Source: Halictus rubicundus
Taxonomy: Eukaryota; Arthropoda; Insecta; Hymenoptera; Halictidae
Assembly (NCBI RefSeq): GCF_050948215.1
Contig: NW_027488882.1
Coordinates: forward strand, 124,001-188,000
Length of the DNA: 64,000 nt
Direction: 5' to 3'
Notes under the pieces: model-generated
The model's database searches: none
What the model was told of the DNA's origin: nothing
What the model saw: only the letters and a program-made list of their open reading frames with translations
Made by a program: the position numbers and the translations under genes
In this document: piece by piece, positions 26,355-40,560 of the stretch
Layout: every line of letters starts with the position of its first letter
Position numbering within the stretch: position 1 is the stretch's first letter

Positions 26355-29300
26355 TAACGTATCCTCTATCGTATCCTATCCTCTATCCTATCCTATCGTA
26401 TCCTCTATCGTATCCTATCCTCTATCCTATCCTATCGTATCCTCTATCGTATCCTATCCTCTATCCTATCCTATCATCTACCCTATCCTATCCTCTATCC
26501 TAAACTATCCTCTACCCTATCCTATCCTCTATCCTATCCTATCCTCTATCCTATCCTATCCTCTATCCTATCCTATCCTCTATCCTATCCTATCCTCTAT
26601 CCCATCCTATCCTCTATCCTATCCTATCCTATCCTCTATCCTATCCTATCATCTATCCTATCCTATCCTCTATCCTATCCTATCCTCTACCCTATCCTAT
26701 CCTCTATCCTATCCTATCCTCTATCCTATCCTATCCTCTATCCTATCCTTATCGTATCCTATATCGTATCCTATCCTCTATCCTATCCTATCGTATCCTC
26801 TATCGTATCCTATCCTCTATCCTATCCTATCGTATCCTCTATCGTATCCTATCCTCTATCCTATCCTATCCTATCCTCTATCTTATCCTATCCTCTATCC
26901 TATCCAATCCTCTATCCTATCCTATCCTCTATCCTATCCTATCCTCTACCCTATCCTATCCTCTATCCTATCCTATCCTCTATCCTATCCTATCCTCTAT
27001 CCTGTCCTATCCTCTATCCCATCCTATCCTCTATCCTATCCTATCCTATCCTCTATCTTATCCTGTCCTCTATCCTATCCTATCATCTATCCTATCCTAT
27101 CCTCTATCCTATCCTATCCTCTATCCGATCCTATCCTCTACCCTATCATATCCTCTATCCTATCCTATCCTCTATCCTATCCTATCCTCTATCCTATCCT
27201 ATCCTCTATCCTATCCTATCCTCTATCCTATCCTATCCTCTATCCTATCCTATCCTCTATCCTTTCCTATCCTCTATCCTATCCTATCCTCTATCGTATC
27301 CTATCCTCTATCTTATCCTATCCTCTATCCTATCCTATCATCTATACTATCCTATCCTCTATCCTATCCTATCCTATCCTCTACCCTATCCTATCCTCTA
27401 TCCTATCCTATCCTCTATCCTACCCTACCCTCTATCTTATCCTATCCTCTATCCCATCCTATCCTCTATCCTATCCTATCCTATCCTCTATCTTATCCTA
27501 TCCTCTATCCTATCCTATCATCTATCCTATCCTATCCTCTATCCTATCCTATCCTCTACCCTATCCTATCCTCTATCCTATCCTATCCTCTATCCTATCC
27601 TATCCTCTATCCTATCCTATCCTCTATCCTATCCTATTCTCTATCTTATCCTATCCTCTATCCTATCCAATCCTCTATCCTATCCTCTATCCGATCCTAT
27701 CTTCTATCCTATCCTATCCTAATTCATATCCTATCCTCTATCCTATCCTATCCTCTATCCTATCTTATCCTCTATCTTATCCTATCCTCTATCCTATCCT
27801 ATCATCTATCCTATCCTATCTTCTATCCTATCCTATCCTCTATCATATCCTATCCTCTATCTTATCCTATCCTCTATCCTATCCTATCCTCTATCCTATC
27901 CCTTCATCTATCCTATCCTATCTTCTATCCTATCCTATCCTCTATCATATCCTATCCTCTATCCTATCCTATCCTCTATCCTATCCTATCCTCTATCCTA
28001 TCCTATAGTCTATCCTATCCTATCCTCTATCCTATCCTATCCTCTATCCTATCCTATTCTCTATCCTATCCTATCCTCTATCCTATCCTATCCTCTACAA
28101 TATCGTATCCTCTATCATATCCTTTCCTCTTTCCTATAATATCATCTATCCTATCGTATCCTCTATCTTATCCTATCCTCTATCCTATCCTATCCCCTAT
28201 ACTATCCTATCCTCTATCCCATCCTATCCTCTATCCTATCCTATCCTATCCTCTATCTTATCCTATCCTCTATCCTATCCTATCATCTATCCTATCCTAT
28301 CCTCTATCCTATCCTATCCTCTACCCTATCCTATCCTCTATCCTATCCTATCCTCTATCCTATCCTATCCTCTATCCTATCCTATCGTATCCTCTATCGT
28401 ATCCTATCCTCTATCCTATCCTATCGTATCCTCTATCGTATCCTATCCTCTATCCTATCCTATCATATCCTCTATCGTATCCTATCCTCTATCCTATCCT
28501 ATCATCTACCCTATCCTATCCTCTATCCTAAACTATCCTCTACCCTATCCTATCCTCTATCCTATCCTATCCTCTATCCTATCCTATCCTCTATCCTATC
28601 CTATCCTCTATCCTATCCTATCCTCTATCCCATCCTATCCTCTATCCTATCCTATCCTATCCTCTATCCTATCCTATCATCTATCCTATCCTATCCTCTA
28701 TCCTATCCTATCCTCTACCCTATCCTATCCTCTATCCTATCCTATCCTCTATCCTATCCTATCCTCTATCCTATCCTTATCGTATCCTCTATCGTATCCT
28801 ATCCTCTATCCTATCCTATCGTATCCTCTATCGTATCCTATCCTCTATCCTATCCTATCGTATCCTCTATCGTATCCTATCCTCTATCCTATCCTATCCT
28901 CTATCCTATACTATCCTCTATACTATCCTATCCTCTATCCTATCCTATCCTCTATCCTATCCTATCCTCTATCCTATCCTATCCTCTATCCTAACCTATC
29001 CTCTATCCTATCCTATTCTCCATCCTATCCTATTCTATCCTCTACCGCCTCCTATCCTGTATCCGATCCAATCCCCTATCGTCTACCGTATCATATTCTC
29101 TATCCTATCCTATCCTCTATCCTATCCTATCCTCTACCCTATCCTATCCTGTATCCGATCCAATCCCCTATCGTCTACCGTATCATATTCTCTATCCTAT
29201 CCTATCCTCTATCCTATCCTCTATCCTATCCTATCGTATCCTCTATCGTATCCTATCCTCTATCCTATCCTATCCTATCCTCTATCTTATCCTATCCTCT

Positions 29301-32124
29301 ATCCTATCCTATCATCTATCCTATCCTATCCTCTATCCTATCCTATCCTCTATCCTATCCTATCCTCTATCCTATCCTATCCTATCCTCTATCTTATCCT
29401 ATCCTCTATCCTATCCTATCATCTATCCTATCCTATCCTCTATCCTATCCTATCCTCTATCCTATCCTATCCTCTATCCTATCCTATCCTCTATCCTATC
29501 CTATCCTCTATCCCATCCTATCCTCTATCCTATCCTATCCTCTATCCTATCCTATCCTCTATCTAATCCTATCCTCTATCCTATCCTATCCTCTATCCTA
29601 TCCTATCCTCTATCCTATCCAATCCCCTATCATATCCTCTATCCGATCCTATCCTCTATCCTATCCTATCATCTATCCTATCCTATTTTCTATCCTATCC
29701 TATCCTCTATCATATCCTATCCTCTATCCTATCCTATCCTCTATCCTATCCTATCCTCTATCCTATCCTATCCTCTATCCTATCCTATCCTCTATCTTAT
29801 CCTATCCTCTATCCTATCCTATCATCTATCCTATCCTATCTTCTATCCTATCCTATCCTCTATCATATCCTATCCTCTATCATATCCTATCCTCTATCCT
29901 ATCCTATCCTCTATCCTATCCTATCCTCTATCCTATCCTATCCTCTATCCTATCCTATCCTCTATCCTATCCTATTCTCTATCTTATCCTATCCTCTATC
30001 CTATCCAATCCTCTATCCTATCCTCTATCCGATCCTATCTTCTATCCTATCCTATCCTAATTCATATCCTATCCTCTATCCTATCCTATCCTCTATCCTA
30101 TCTTATCCTCTATCTTATCCTATCCTCTATCCTATCCTATCATCTATCCTATCCTATCTTCTATCCTATCCTATCCTCTATCATATCCTATCCTCTATCT
30201 TATCCTATCCTCTATCCTATCTTATCCTCTATCTTATCCTATCCTCTATCCTATCCCTTCATCTATCCTATCCTATCTTCTATCCTATCCTATCCTCTAT
30301 CATATCCTATCCTCTATCCTATCCTATCCTCTATCCTATCCTATCCTCTATCCTATCCTATCCTCTATCCTATCCTATCCTCTATCCTATCCTATTCTCT
30401 ATCCTATCCTATCCTCTATCCTATCCTATCCTCTACAATATCGTATCCTCTATCATATCCTTTCCTCTTTCCTATAATATCATCTATCCTATCGTATCCT
30501 CTATCTTATCCTATCCTCTATCCTATCCTATCCCCTATACTATCCTATCCTCTATCCCATCCTATCCTCTATCCTATCCTATCCTATCCTCTATCTTATC
30601 CTATCCTCTATCCTATCCTATCATCTATCCTATCCTATCCTCTATCCTATCCTATCCTCTACCCTATCCTATCCTCTATCCTATCCTATCCTCTATCCTA
30701 TCCTATCCTCTATCCTATCCTATCGTATCCTCTATCGTATCCTATCCTCTATCCTATCCTATCGTATCCTCTATCGTATCCTATCCTCTATCCTATCCTA
30801 TCGTATCCTCTATCGTATCCTATCCTCTATCCTATCCTATCCTATCCTCTATCCTATCCTATCCTCTATCCTATCCTATCCTCTATCCTATCCTATCCTC
30901 TACCCTATCCTATCCTGTATCCGATCCAATCCCCTATCGTCTACCGTATCATATTCTCTATCCTATCCTATCCTCTATCCTATCCTCTATCCTATCCTCT
31001 ATCCTATCCTATCGTATCCTCTATTGTATCCTATCCTCTATCCTATCCTATCGTATCCTCTATCGTATCCTATCCTCTATCCTATCCTATCGTATCCTCT
31101 ATCGTATCCTATCCTCTATCCTATTTTATCCTATCCTCTATCTTATCCTATCCTCTATCCTATCCTATCATCTATCCTATCCTATCCTCTATCCTATCCT
31201 ATCCTCTATCCTATCCTATCCTCTATCTTATCCTATCCTCTATCCTATCCTATCATCTATCCTATCCTATTTTCTATCCTATCCTATCCTCTATCCTATC
31301 TTATCCTCTATCTTATCCTATCCTCTATCCTATCCTATCATCTATCCTATCCTATCTTCTATCCTATCCTATCCTCTATCATATCCTATCCTCTATCTTA
31401 TCCTATCCTCTATCCTATCCTATCCTCTATCCTATCCCTTCATCTATCCTATCCTATCTTCTATCCTATCCTATCCTCTATCATATCCTATCCTCTATCC
31501 TATCCTATCCTCTATCCTATCCTATCATCTATCCTATCCTATCTTCTATCCTATCCTATCCTCTATCATATCCTATCCTCTATCATATCCTATCCTCTAT
31601 CCTATCCTATCCTCTATCCTATCCTATCCTCTATCCTATCCTATCCTCTATCCTATCCTATCCTCTATCCTATCCTATTCTCTATCTTATCCTATCCTCT
31701 ATCCTGTCCAATCCTCTATCCTATCCTCTATCCGATCCTATCTTCTATCCTATCCTATCCTAATTCATATCCTATCCTCTATCCTATCCTATCCTCTATC
31801 CTATCTTATCCTCTATCTTATCCTATCCTCTATCCTATCCTATCATCTATCCTATCCTATCTTCTATCCTATCCTATCCTCTATCATATCCTATCCTCTA
31901 TCTTATCCTATCCTCTATCCTATCCTATCCTCTATCCTATCCTATCCTCTATCCTATCCTATCCTCTATCTTATCCTATCCTCTATCCTATCCAATCCTC
32001 TATCCTATCCTCTATCCGATCCTATCTTCTATCCTATCCTATCCTCTATCATATCCTATCCTCTATCCTATCCTATCCTCTATCCTATCCTATCCTCTAT
32101 CCTATCCTATCCTCTATCCTATCC
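26355..32124 (+). repeat. Domain B higher-order unit 1 (5,770 bp)
   Basis: The unit is defined from the rare CTAACGTATCC variant (TAACG at 26355, 32125 and 37232). TAAAC (26501/32271) and CCTATATCG (ATATCG at 26761/32531) recur at exactly +5,770. AATTC (27721/33474) and ACAATATCG (28097/33850) recur at +5,753, so unit 2 lost one 17-mer near 32,860, next to CTCTATCCGATCC. The order inside is an A-type head, then B-type, then landmark pieces near 29,081 and 29,179. Confidence 0.85.
30900..31900 (+). repeat. Segment duplicated at 34,674-35,674 (offset 3,774)
   Basis: GTCTACCG (30939/34713), TTGTATCC (31024/34798) and AATTC (31762/35536) all recur at +3,774. The segment begins with the landmark piece TCCGATCCAATCCCCTATCG and runs into CpG units and then TCTTC-type monomers. 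One difference is visible near 31,124, where this copy reads CTATTTTATCC and the right-hand copy reads CTATCCTATCC. Confidence 0.85.
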
Positions 32125-35100
32125 TAACGTATCCTCTATCGTATCCTATCCTCTATCCTATCCTATCGTATCCTCTATCGTATCCTATCCTCTATCCTAT
32201 CCTATCGTATCCTCTATCGTATCCTATCCTCTATCCTATCCTATCATCTACCCTATCCTATCCTCTATCCTAAACTATCCTCTACCCTATCCTATCCTCT
32301 ATCCTATCCTATCCTCTATCCTATCCTATCCTCTATCCTATCCTATCCTCTATCCTATCCTATCCTCTATCCCATCCTATCCTCTATCCTATCCTATCCT
32401 ATCCTCTATCCTATCCTATCATCTATCCTATCCTATCCTCTATCCTATCCTATCCTCTACCCTATCCTATCCTCTATCCTATCCTATCCTCTATCCTATC
32501 CTATCCTCTATCCTATCCTTATCGTATCCTATATCGTATCCTATCCTCTATCCTATCCTATCGTATCCTCTATCGTATCCTATCCTCTATCCTATCCTAT
32601 CGTATCCTCTATCGTATCCTATCCTCTATCCTATCCTATCCTATCCCCTATCTTATCCTATCCTCTATCCTATCCAATCCTCTATCCTATCCTATCCTCT
32701 ATCCTATCCTATCCTCTACCCTATCCTATCCTCTATCCTATCCTATCCTCTATCCTATCCTATCCTCTATCCTGTCCTATCCTCTATCCCATCCTATCCT
32801 CTATCCTATCCTATCCTATCCTCTATCTTATCCTGTCCTCTATCCTATCCTATCATCTATCCTATCCTATCCTCTATCCGATCCTATCCTCTACCCTATC
32901 ATATCCTCTATCCTATCCTATCCTCTATCCTATCCTATCCTCTATCCTATCCTATCCTCTATCCTATCCTATCCTCTATCCTATCCTATCCTCTATCCTA
33001 TCCTATCCTCTATCCTTTCCTATCCTCTATCCTATCCTATCCTCTATCGTATCCTATCCTCTATCTTATCCTATCCTCTATCCTATCCTATCATCTATAC
33101 TATCCTATCCTCTATCCTATCCTATCCTATCCTCTACCCTATCCTATCCTCTATCCTATCCTATCCTCTATCCTACCCTACCCTCTATCTTATCCTATCC
33201 TCTATCCCATCCTATCCTCTATCCTATCCTATCCTATCCTCTATCTTATCCTATCCTCTATCCTATCCTATCATCTATCCTATCCTATCCTCTATCCTAT
33301 CCTATCCTCTACCCTATCCTATCCTCTATCCTATCCTATCCTCTATCCTATCCTATCCTCTATCCTATCCTATCCTCTATCCTATCCTATTCTCTATCTT
33401 ATCCTATCCTCTATCCTATCCAATCCTCTATCCTATCCTCTATCCGATCCTATCTTCTATCCTATCCTATCCTAATTCATATCCTATCCTCTATCCTATC
33501 CTATCCTCTATCCTATCTTATCCTCTATCTTATCCTATCCTCTATCCTATCCTATCATCTATCCTATCCTATCTTCTATCCTATCCTATCCTCTATCATA
33601 TCCTATCCTCTATCTTATCCTATCCTCTATCCTATCCTATCCTCTATCCTATCCCTTCATCTATCCTATCCTATCTTCTATCCTATCCTATCCTCTATCA
33701 TATCCTATCCTCTATCCTATCCTATCCTCTATCCTATCCTATCCTCTATCCTATCCTATAGTCTATCCTATCCTATCCTCTATCCTATCCTATCCTCTAT
33801 CCTATCCTATTCTCTATCCTATCCTATCCTCTATCCTATCCTATCCTCTACAATATCGTATCCTCTATCATATCCTTTCCTCTTTCCTATAATATCATCT
33901 ATCCTATCGTATCCTCTATCTTATCCTATCCTCTATCCTATCCTATCCCCTATACTATCCTATCCTCTATCCCATCCTATCCTCTATCCTATCCTATCCT
34001 ATCCTCTATCTTATCCTATCCTCTATCCTATCCTATCATCTATCCTATCCTATCCTCTATCCTATCCTATCCTCTACCCTATCCTATCCTCTATCCTATC
34101 CTATCCTCTATCCTATCTTATCCTCTATCTTATCCTATCCTCTATCCTATCCTATCATCTATCCTATCCTATCTTCTATCCTATCCTATCCTCTATCATA
34201 TCCTATCCTCTATCTTATCCTATCCTCTATCCTATCTTATCCTCTATCTTATCCTATCCTCTATCCTATCCCTTCATCTATCCTATCCTATCTTCTATCC
34301 TATCCTATCCTCTATCATATCCTATCCTCTATCCTATCCTATCCTCTATCCTATCCTATCCTCTATCCTATCCTATCCTCTATCCTATCCTATCCTCTAT
34401 CCTATCCTATTCTCTATCCTATCCTATCCTCTATCCTATCCTATCCTCTACAATATCGTATCCTCTATCATATCCTTTCCTCTTTCCTATAATATCATCT
34501 ATCCTATCGTATCCTCTATCTTATCCTATCCTCTATCCTATCCTATCCCCTATACTATCCTATCCTCTATCCCATCCTATCCTCTATCCTATCCTATCCT
34601 ATCCTCTATCTTATCCTATCCTCTATCCTATCCTATCATCTATCCTATCCTATCCTCTATCCTATCCTATCCTCTACCCTATCCTATCCTGTATCCGATC
34701 CAATCCCCTATCGTCTACCGTATCATATTCTCTATCCTATCCTATCCTCTATCCTATCCTCTATCCTATCCTCTATCCTATCCTATCGTATCCTCTATTG
34801 TATCCTATCCTCTATCCTATCCTATCGTATCCTCTATCGTATCCTATCCTCTATCCTATCCTATCGTATCCTCTATCGTATCCTATCCTCTATCCTATCC
34901 TATCCTATCCTCTATCTTATCCTATCCTCTATCCTATCCTATCATCTATCCTATCCTATCCTCTATCCTATCCTATCCTCTATCCTATCCTATCCTCTAT
35001 CTTATCCTATCCTCTATCCTATCCTATCATCTATCCTATCCTATTTTCTATCCTATCCTATCCTCTATCCTATCTTATCCTCTATCTTATCCTATCCTCT

Positions 35101-37231
35101 ATCCTATCCTATCATCTATCCTATCCTATCTTCTATCCTATCCTATCCTCTATCATATCCTATCCTCTATCTTATCCTATCCTCTATCCTATCCTATCCT
35201 CTATCCTATCCCTTCATCTATCCTATCCTATCTTCTATCCTATCCTATCCTCTATCATATCCTATCCTCTATCCTATCCTATCCTCTATCCTATCCTATC
35301 ATCTATCCTATCCTATCTTCTATCCTATCCTATCCTCTATCATATCCTATCCTCTATCATATCCTATCCTCTATCCTATCCTATCCTCTATCCTATCCTA
35401 TCCTCTATCCTATCCTATCCTCTATCCTATCCTATCCTCTATCCTATCCTATTCTCTATCTTATCCTATCCTCTATCCTGTCCAATCCTCTATCCTATCC
35501 TCTATCCGATCCTATCTTCTATCCTATCCTATCCTAATTCATATCCTATCCTCTATCCTATCCTATCCTCTATCCTATCTTATCCTCTATCTTATCCTAT
35601 CCTCTATCCTATCCTATCATCTATCCTATCCTATCTTCTATCCTATCCTATCCTCTATCATATCCTATCCTCTATCTTATCCTATCCTCTATCCTATCCT
35701 ATCCTCTATCCTATCCCTTCATCTATCCTATCCTATCTTCTATCCTATCCTATCCTCTATCATATCCTATCCTCTATCTTATCCTATCCTCTATCCTATC
35801 CTATCCTCTATCCTATCCCTTCATCTATCCTATCCTATCTTCTATCCTATCCTATCCTCTATCATATCCTATCCTCTATCCTATCCTATCCTCTATCCTA
35901 TCCTATCCTCTATCCTATCCTATCCTCTATCCTATCCTATCCTCTATCCTATCCAATCCCCTATCATATCCTCTATCCGATCCTATCCTCTATCCTATCC
36001 TATCCTCTATCCTATCCTATCCTCTATCCTATCCTATCCTCTATCTTATCCTATCATCTATCCTATCCAATCCTCTATCCTATCCTCTATCCGATCCTAT
36101 CTTCTATCCTATCCTATCCTCTATCATATCCTATCCTCTATCCTATCCTATCCTCTATCCTATCTTATCCTCTATCTTATCCTATCCTCTATCCTATCCT
36201 ATCATCTATCCTATCCTATTTTCTATCCTATCCTATCCTCTATCATATCCTATCCTCTATCCTATCCTATCCTCTATCCTATCCTATCCTCTATCCTATC
36301 CTATCCTCTATCCTATCCTATCCTCTATCCTATCCTATCATCTATCCTATCCTATCTTCTATCCTATCCTATCCTCTATCATATCCTATCCTCTATCATA
36401 TCCTATCCTCTATCCTATCCTCTATCCTATCCTATCCTCTATCCTATCCTATCCTCTATCCTATCCTATCCTCTATCCTATCCTATTCTCTATCATATCC
36501 TATCCTCTATCCTATCCAATCCTCTATCCTATCCTCTATCCGATCCTATCTTCTATCCTATCCTATCCTAATTCATATCCTATCCTCTATCCAATCCTAT
36601 CCTCTATCCTATCTTATCCTCTATCTTATCCTATCCTCTATCCTATCCTATCATCTATCCTATCCTATCTTCTATCCTATCCTATCCTCTATCATATCCT
36701 ATCCTCTATCTTATCCTATCCTCTATCCTATCCTATCCTCTATCCTATCCCTTCATCTATCCTATCCTATCTTCTATCCTATCCTATCCTCTATCATATC
36801 CTATCCTCTATCCTATCCTATCCTCTATCCTATCCTATCCTCTATCCTATCCTATCCTCTATCCTATCCTATCCTCTATCCTATCCTATCCTCTATCCTA
36901 TCCTATTCTCTATCCTATCCTATCCTCTATCCTATCCTATCCTCTACAATATCGTATCCTCTATCATATCCTTTCCTCTTTCCTATAATATCATCTATCC
37001 TATCGTATCCTCTATCTTATCCTATCCTCTATCCTATCCTATCCCCTATACTATCCTATCCTCTATCCCATCCTATCCTCTATCCTATCCTATCCTATCC
37101 TCTATCTTATCCTATCCTCTATCCTATCCTATCATCTATCCTATCCTATCCTCTATCCTATCCTATCCTCTACCCTATCCTATCCTCAATCCTATCCTAT
37201 CCTCTATCCTATCCTATCCTCTATCCTATCC
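32125..37231 (+). repeat. Domain B higher-order unit 2 (5,107 bp)
   Basis: TAACG (32125/37232), TAAAC (32271/37378) and ATATCG (32531/37638) recur at +5,107. Its first 1.9 kb follows unit 1. Near 34,100 it breaks and resumes with material equal to unit 1 from about 30,100, and a second ACAATATCG block follows at 34450, 600 bp after the one at 33850. It then carries the 3,774-bp-offset copy. Unit 2 is therefore a rearranged version of unit 1, with an internal loss and an internal duplication. Confidence 0.8.
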
Positions 37232-39028
37232 TAACGTATCCTCTATCGTATCCTATCCTCTATCCTATCCTATCGTATCCTCTATCGTATCCTATCCTCT
37301 ATCCTATCCTATCGTATCCTCTATCGTATCCTATCCTCTATCCTATCCTATCATCTACCCTATCCTATCCTCTATCCTAAACTATCCTCTACCCTATCCT
37401 ATCCTCTATCCTATCCTATCCTCTATCCTATCCTATCCTCTATCCTATCCTATCCTCTATCCTATCCTATCCTCTATCCCATCCTATCCTCTATCCTATC
37501 CTATCCTATCCTCTATCCTATCCTATCATCTATCCTATCCTATCCTCTATCCTATCCTATCCTCTACCCTATCCTATCCTCTATCCTATCCTATCCTCTA
37601 TCCTATCCTATCCTCTATCCTATCCTTATCGTATCCTATATCGTATCCTATCCTCTATCCTATCCTATCGTATCCTCTATCGTATCCTATCCTCTATCCT
37701 ATCCTATCGTATCCTCTATCGTATCCTATCCTCTATCCTATCCTATCCTATCCTCTATCTTATCCTATCCTCTATCCTATCCAATCCTCTATCCTATCCT
37801 ATCCTCTATCCTATCCTATCCTCTACCCTATCCTATTCTCTATCCTATCCTATCCTCTATCCTATCCTATCCTCTATCCTGTCCTATCCTCTATCCCATC
37901 CTATCCTCTATCCTATCCTATCCTATCCTCTATCTTATCCTATCCTCTATCCTATCCTATCATCTATCCTATCCTATCCTCTATCCTATCCTATCCTCTA
38001 CCCTATCATATCCTCTATCCTATCCTATCCTGTATCCTATCCTATCCTCTATCCTATCCTATCCTCTATCCTATCCTATCCTCTATCCTATCCTATCCTC
38101 TATCCTTTCCTATCCTCTATCCTATCCTATCCTCTATCGTATCCTATCCTCTATCTTATCCTATCCTCTATCCTATCCTATCATCTATCCTATCCTATCC
38201 TCTATCCTATCCTATCCTATCCTCTACCCTATCCTATCCTCTACCCTATCCTATCCTCTATCCTATCCTATCCTCTATCCTATCCTATCCTCTATCCTAT
38301 CCTATCCTCTATCCTATCCTATTCTCTATCTTATCCTATCCTCTATCCTATCCAATCCTCTATCCTATCCTCTATCCGATCCTATCTTCTATCCTATCCT
38401 ATCCTAATTCTTATCCTATCCTCTATCCTATCCTATCCTCTATCCTATCTTATCCTCTATCTTATCCTATCCTCTATCCTATCCTATCATCTATCCTATC
38501 CTATCTTCTATCCTATCCTATCCTCTATCATATCCTATCCTCTATCTTATCCTATCCTCTATCCTATCCTATCCTCTATCCTATCCCTTCATCTATCCTA
38601 TCCTATCTTCTATCCTATCCTATCCTCTATCATATCCTATCCTCTATCCTATCCTATCCTCTATCCTATCCTATCCTCTATCCTATCCTATCCTCTATCC
38701 TATCCTATCCTCTATCCTATCCTATCCTCTATCCTATCCTATTCTCTATCCTATCCTATCCTCTATCCTATCCTATCCTCTACAATATCGTATCCTCTAT
38801 CATATCCTTTCCTCTTTCCTATAATATCATCTATCCTATCGTATCCTCTATCTTATCCTATCCTCTATCCTATCCTATCCCCTATACTATCCTATCCTCT
38901 ATCCCATCCTATCCTCTATCCTATCCTATCCTATCCTCTATCTTATCCTATCCTCTATCCTATCCTATCATCTATCCTATCCTATCCTCTATCCTATCCT
39001 ATCCTCTACCCTATCCTATCCTCTATCC
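37232..39028 (+). repeat. Domain B higher-order unit 3, truncated
   Basis: It starts with CTAACGTATCC and follows unit 2 (offset 5,107 at first; 4,932 at AATTC 33474/38406 and at ACAATATCG 33850/38782, so 175 bp shorter overall by then). It parts from unit 2 near 39,029, where CGTAT words begin instead of CTATCTTATCC. Only about 1.8 kb of the unit remains. Confidence 0.8.
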
Positions 39029-40560
39029 TATCGTATCCTCTATCGTATCCTATCCTCTATCCTATCCTATCGTATCCTCTATCGTATCCTATCCTCTATC
39101 CTATCCTATCCTATCCTCTATCTTATCCTATCCTCTATCCTATCCAATCCTCTATCCTATCCTATCCTCTATCCTATCCTATCCTCTACCCTATCCTATC
39201 CTCTATCCTATCCTATCCTCTATCCTATCCTATCCTCTATCCTATCCTATCCTCTATCCTGTCCTATCCTCTATCCCATCCTATCCTCTATCCTATCCTA
39301 TCCTATCCTCTATCTTATCCTATCCTCTATCCTATCCTATCATCTATCCTATCCTATCCTCTATCCTATCCTATCCTCTACCCTATCATATCCTCTATCC
39401 TATCCTATCCTCTATCCTATCCTATCCTCTATCCTATCCTACCCTCTATCCTATCCTATCCTCTATCCTATCCTATCCTCTATCCTTTCCTATCCTCTAT
39501 CCTATCCTATCCTCTATCGTATCCTATCCTCTATCTTATCCTATCCTCTATCCTATCCTATCATCTATCCTATCCTATCCTCTATCCTATCCTATCCTAT
39601 CCTCTACCCTATCCTATCCTCTATCCTATCCTATCCTCTATCCTATCCTACCCTCTATCCTATCCTCTCCTCTATCCCATCCTATCCTCTATCCTATCCT
39701 ATCCTATCCTCTATCTTATCCTATCCTCTATCCTATCCTATCCTCTATCCTATCCTATCCTCTATCCTATCCTATCGTATCCTCTCTCGTATCCTATCCT
39801 CTATCCTATCCTATCGTATCCTCTATCGTATCCTATCCTCTATCCTATCCTATCGTATCCTCTATCGTATCCTATCCTCTATCCTATCCTATCCTATCCT
39901 CTATCCTATCCTATCCTCTATCCTATCCTATCCTCTATCCTATCCTACCCTCTATCCTATCCTATCCTCTATCCTATCCTATCCTCTATCCTATCCTATC
40001 GTATTCTCTATCGTATCCTATCCTCTATCCTATCCTATCGTATCCTCTATCGTATCCTATCCTCTATCCTATCCTATCGTATCCTCTATCGTATCCTATC
40101 CTCTATCCTATCCTATCCTATCCTCTATCTTATCCTATCCTCTATCCTATCCTATCATCTACCCTATCCTATCCTCTATCCTAAACTATCCTCTACCCTA
40201 TCCTATCCTCTATCCTATCCTATCCTCTATCCTATCCTATCCTCTATCCTATCCTATCCTCTATCCTATCCTATCATCTATCCTATCCTATCTTCTATCC
40301 TATCCTATCCTCTATCATATCCTATCCTCTATCATATCCTATCATCTATCCTATCCTATCTTCTATCCTATCCTATCCTCTATCATATCCTATCCTCTAT
40401 CCTATCCTATCCTATCCTCTATCCTATCTTATCCTCTATCTTATCCTATCCTCTATCCTATCCCTTCATCTATCCTATCCTATCTTCTATCCTATCCTAT
40501 CCTCTATCATATCCTATCCTCTATCCTATCCTATCCTCTATCCTATCCTATCCTCTATCC
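39029..40560 (+). repeat. A-type island at the B/C boundary
   Basis: CpG 39-bp units, CCAATCC monomers, a CCCAT monomer, CCCTATCATATCC and a TAAAC monomer (40182) return in the order seen in domain A. TCTTCTATCC and CCCTTCATC monomers follow from about 40,270 to 40,500. One CpG unit carries CTCTCGTATCC near 39,783 in place of CTATCG. No gene is present. Confidence 0.75.

Larger units (their letters stand above)
24240..40560 (+). repeat. Satellite domain B (TCTTC / CCCTTCATC / CTAATTCAT-marked)
   Basis: Variants TCTTCTATCC, TATCCCTTCATCTATCC, CTATCATATCC and CTAATTCATATCC are frequent here and rare or absent in domain A. AATTC starts at 24625, 25708, 27721, 30059, 31762, 33474, 35536, 36570 and 38406; the last reads AATTCTTATCC. 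The domain also holds A-type segments with CpG units and TAAAC monomers (26501, 28529, 32271, 37378, 40182). Limits are approximate. No gene or unique sequence is present. Confidence 0.85.
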
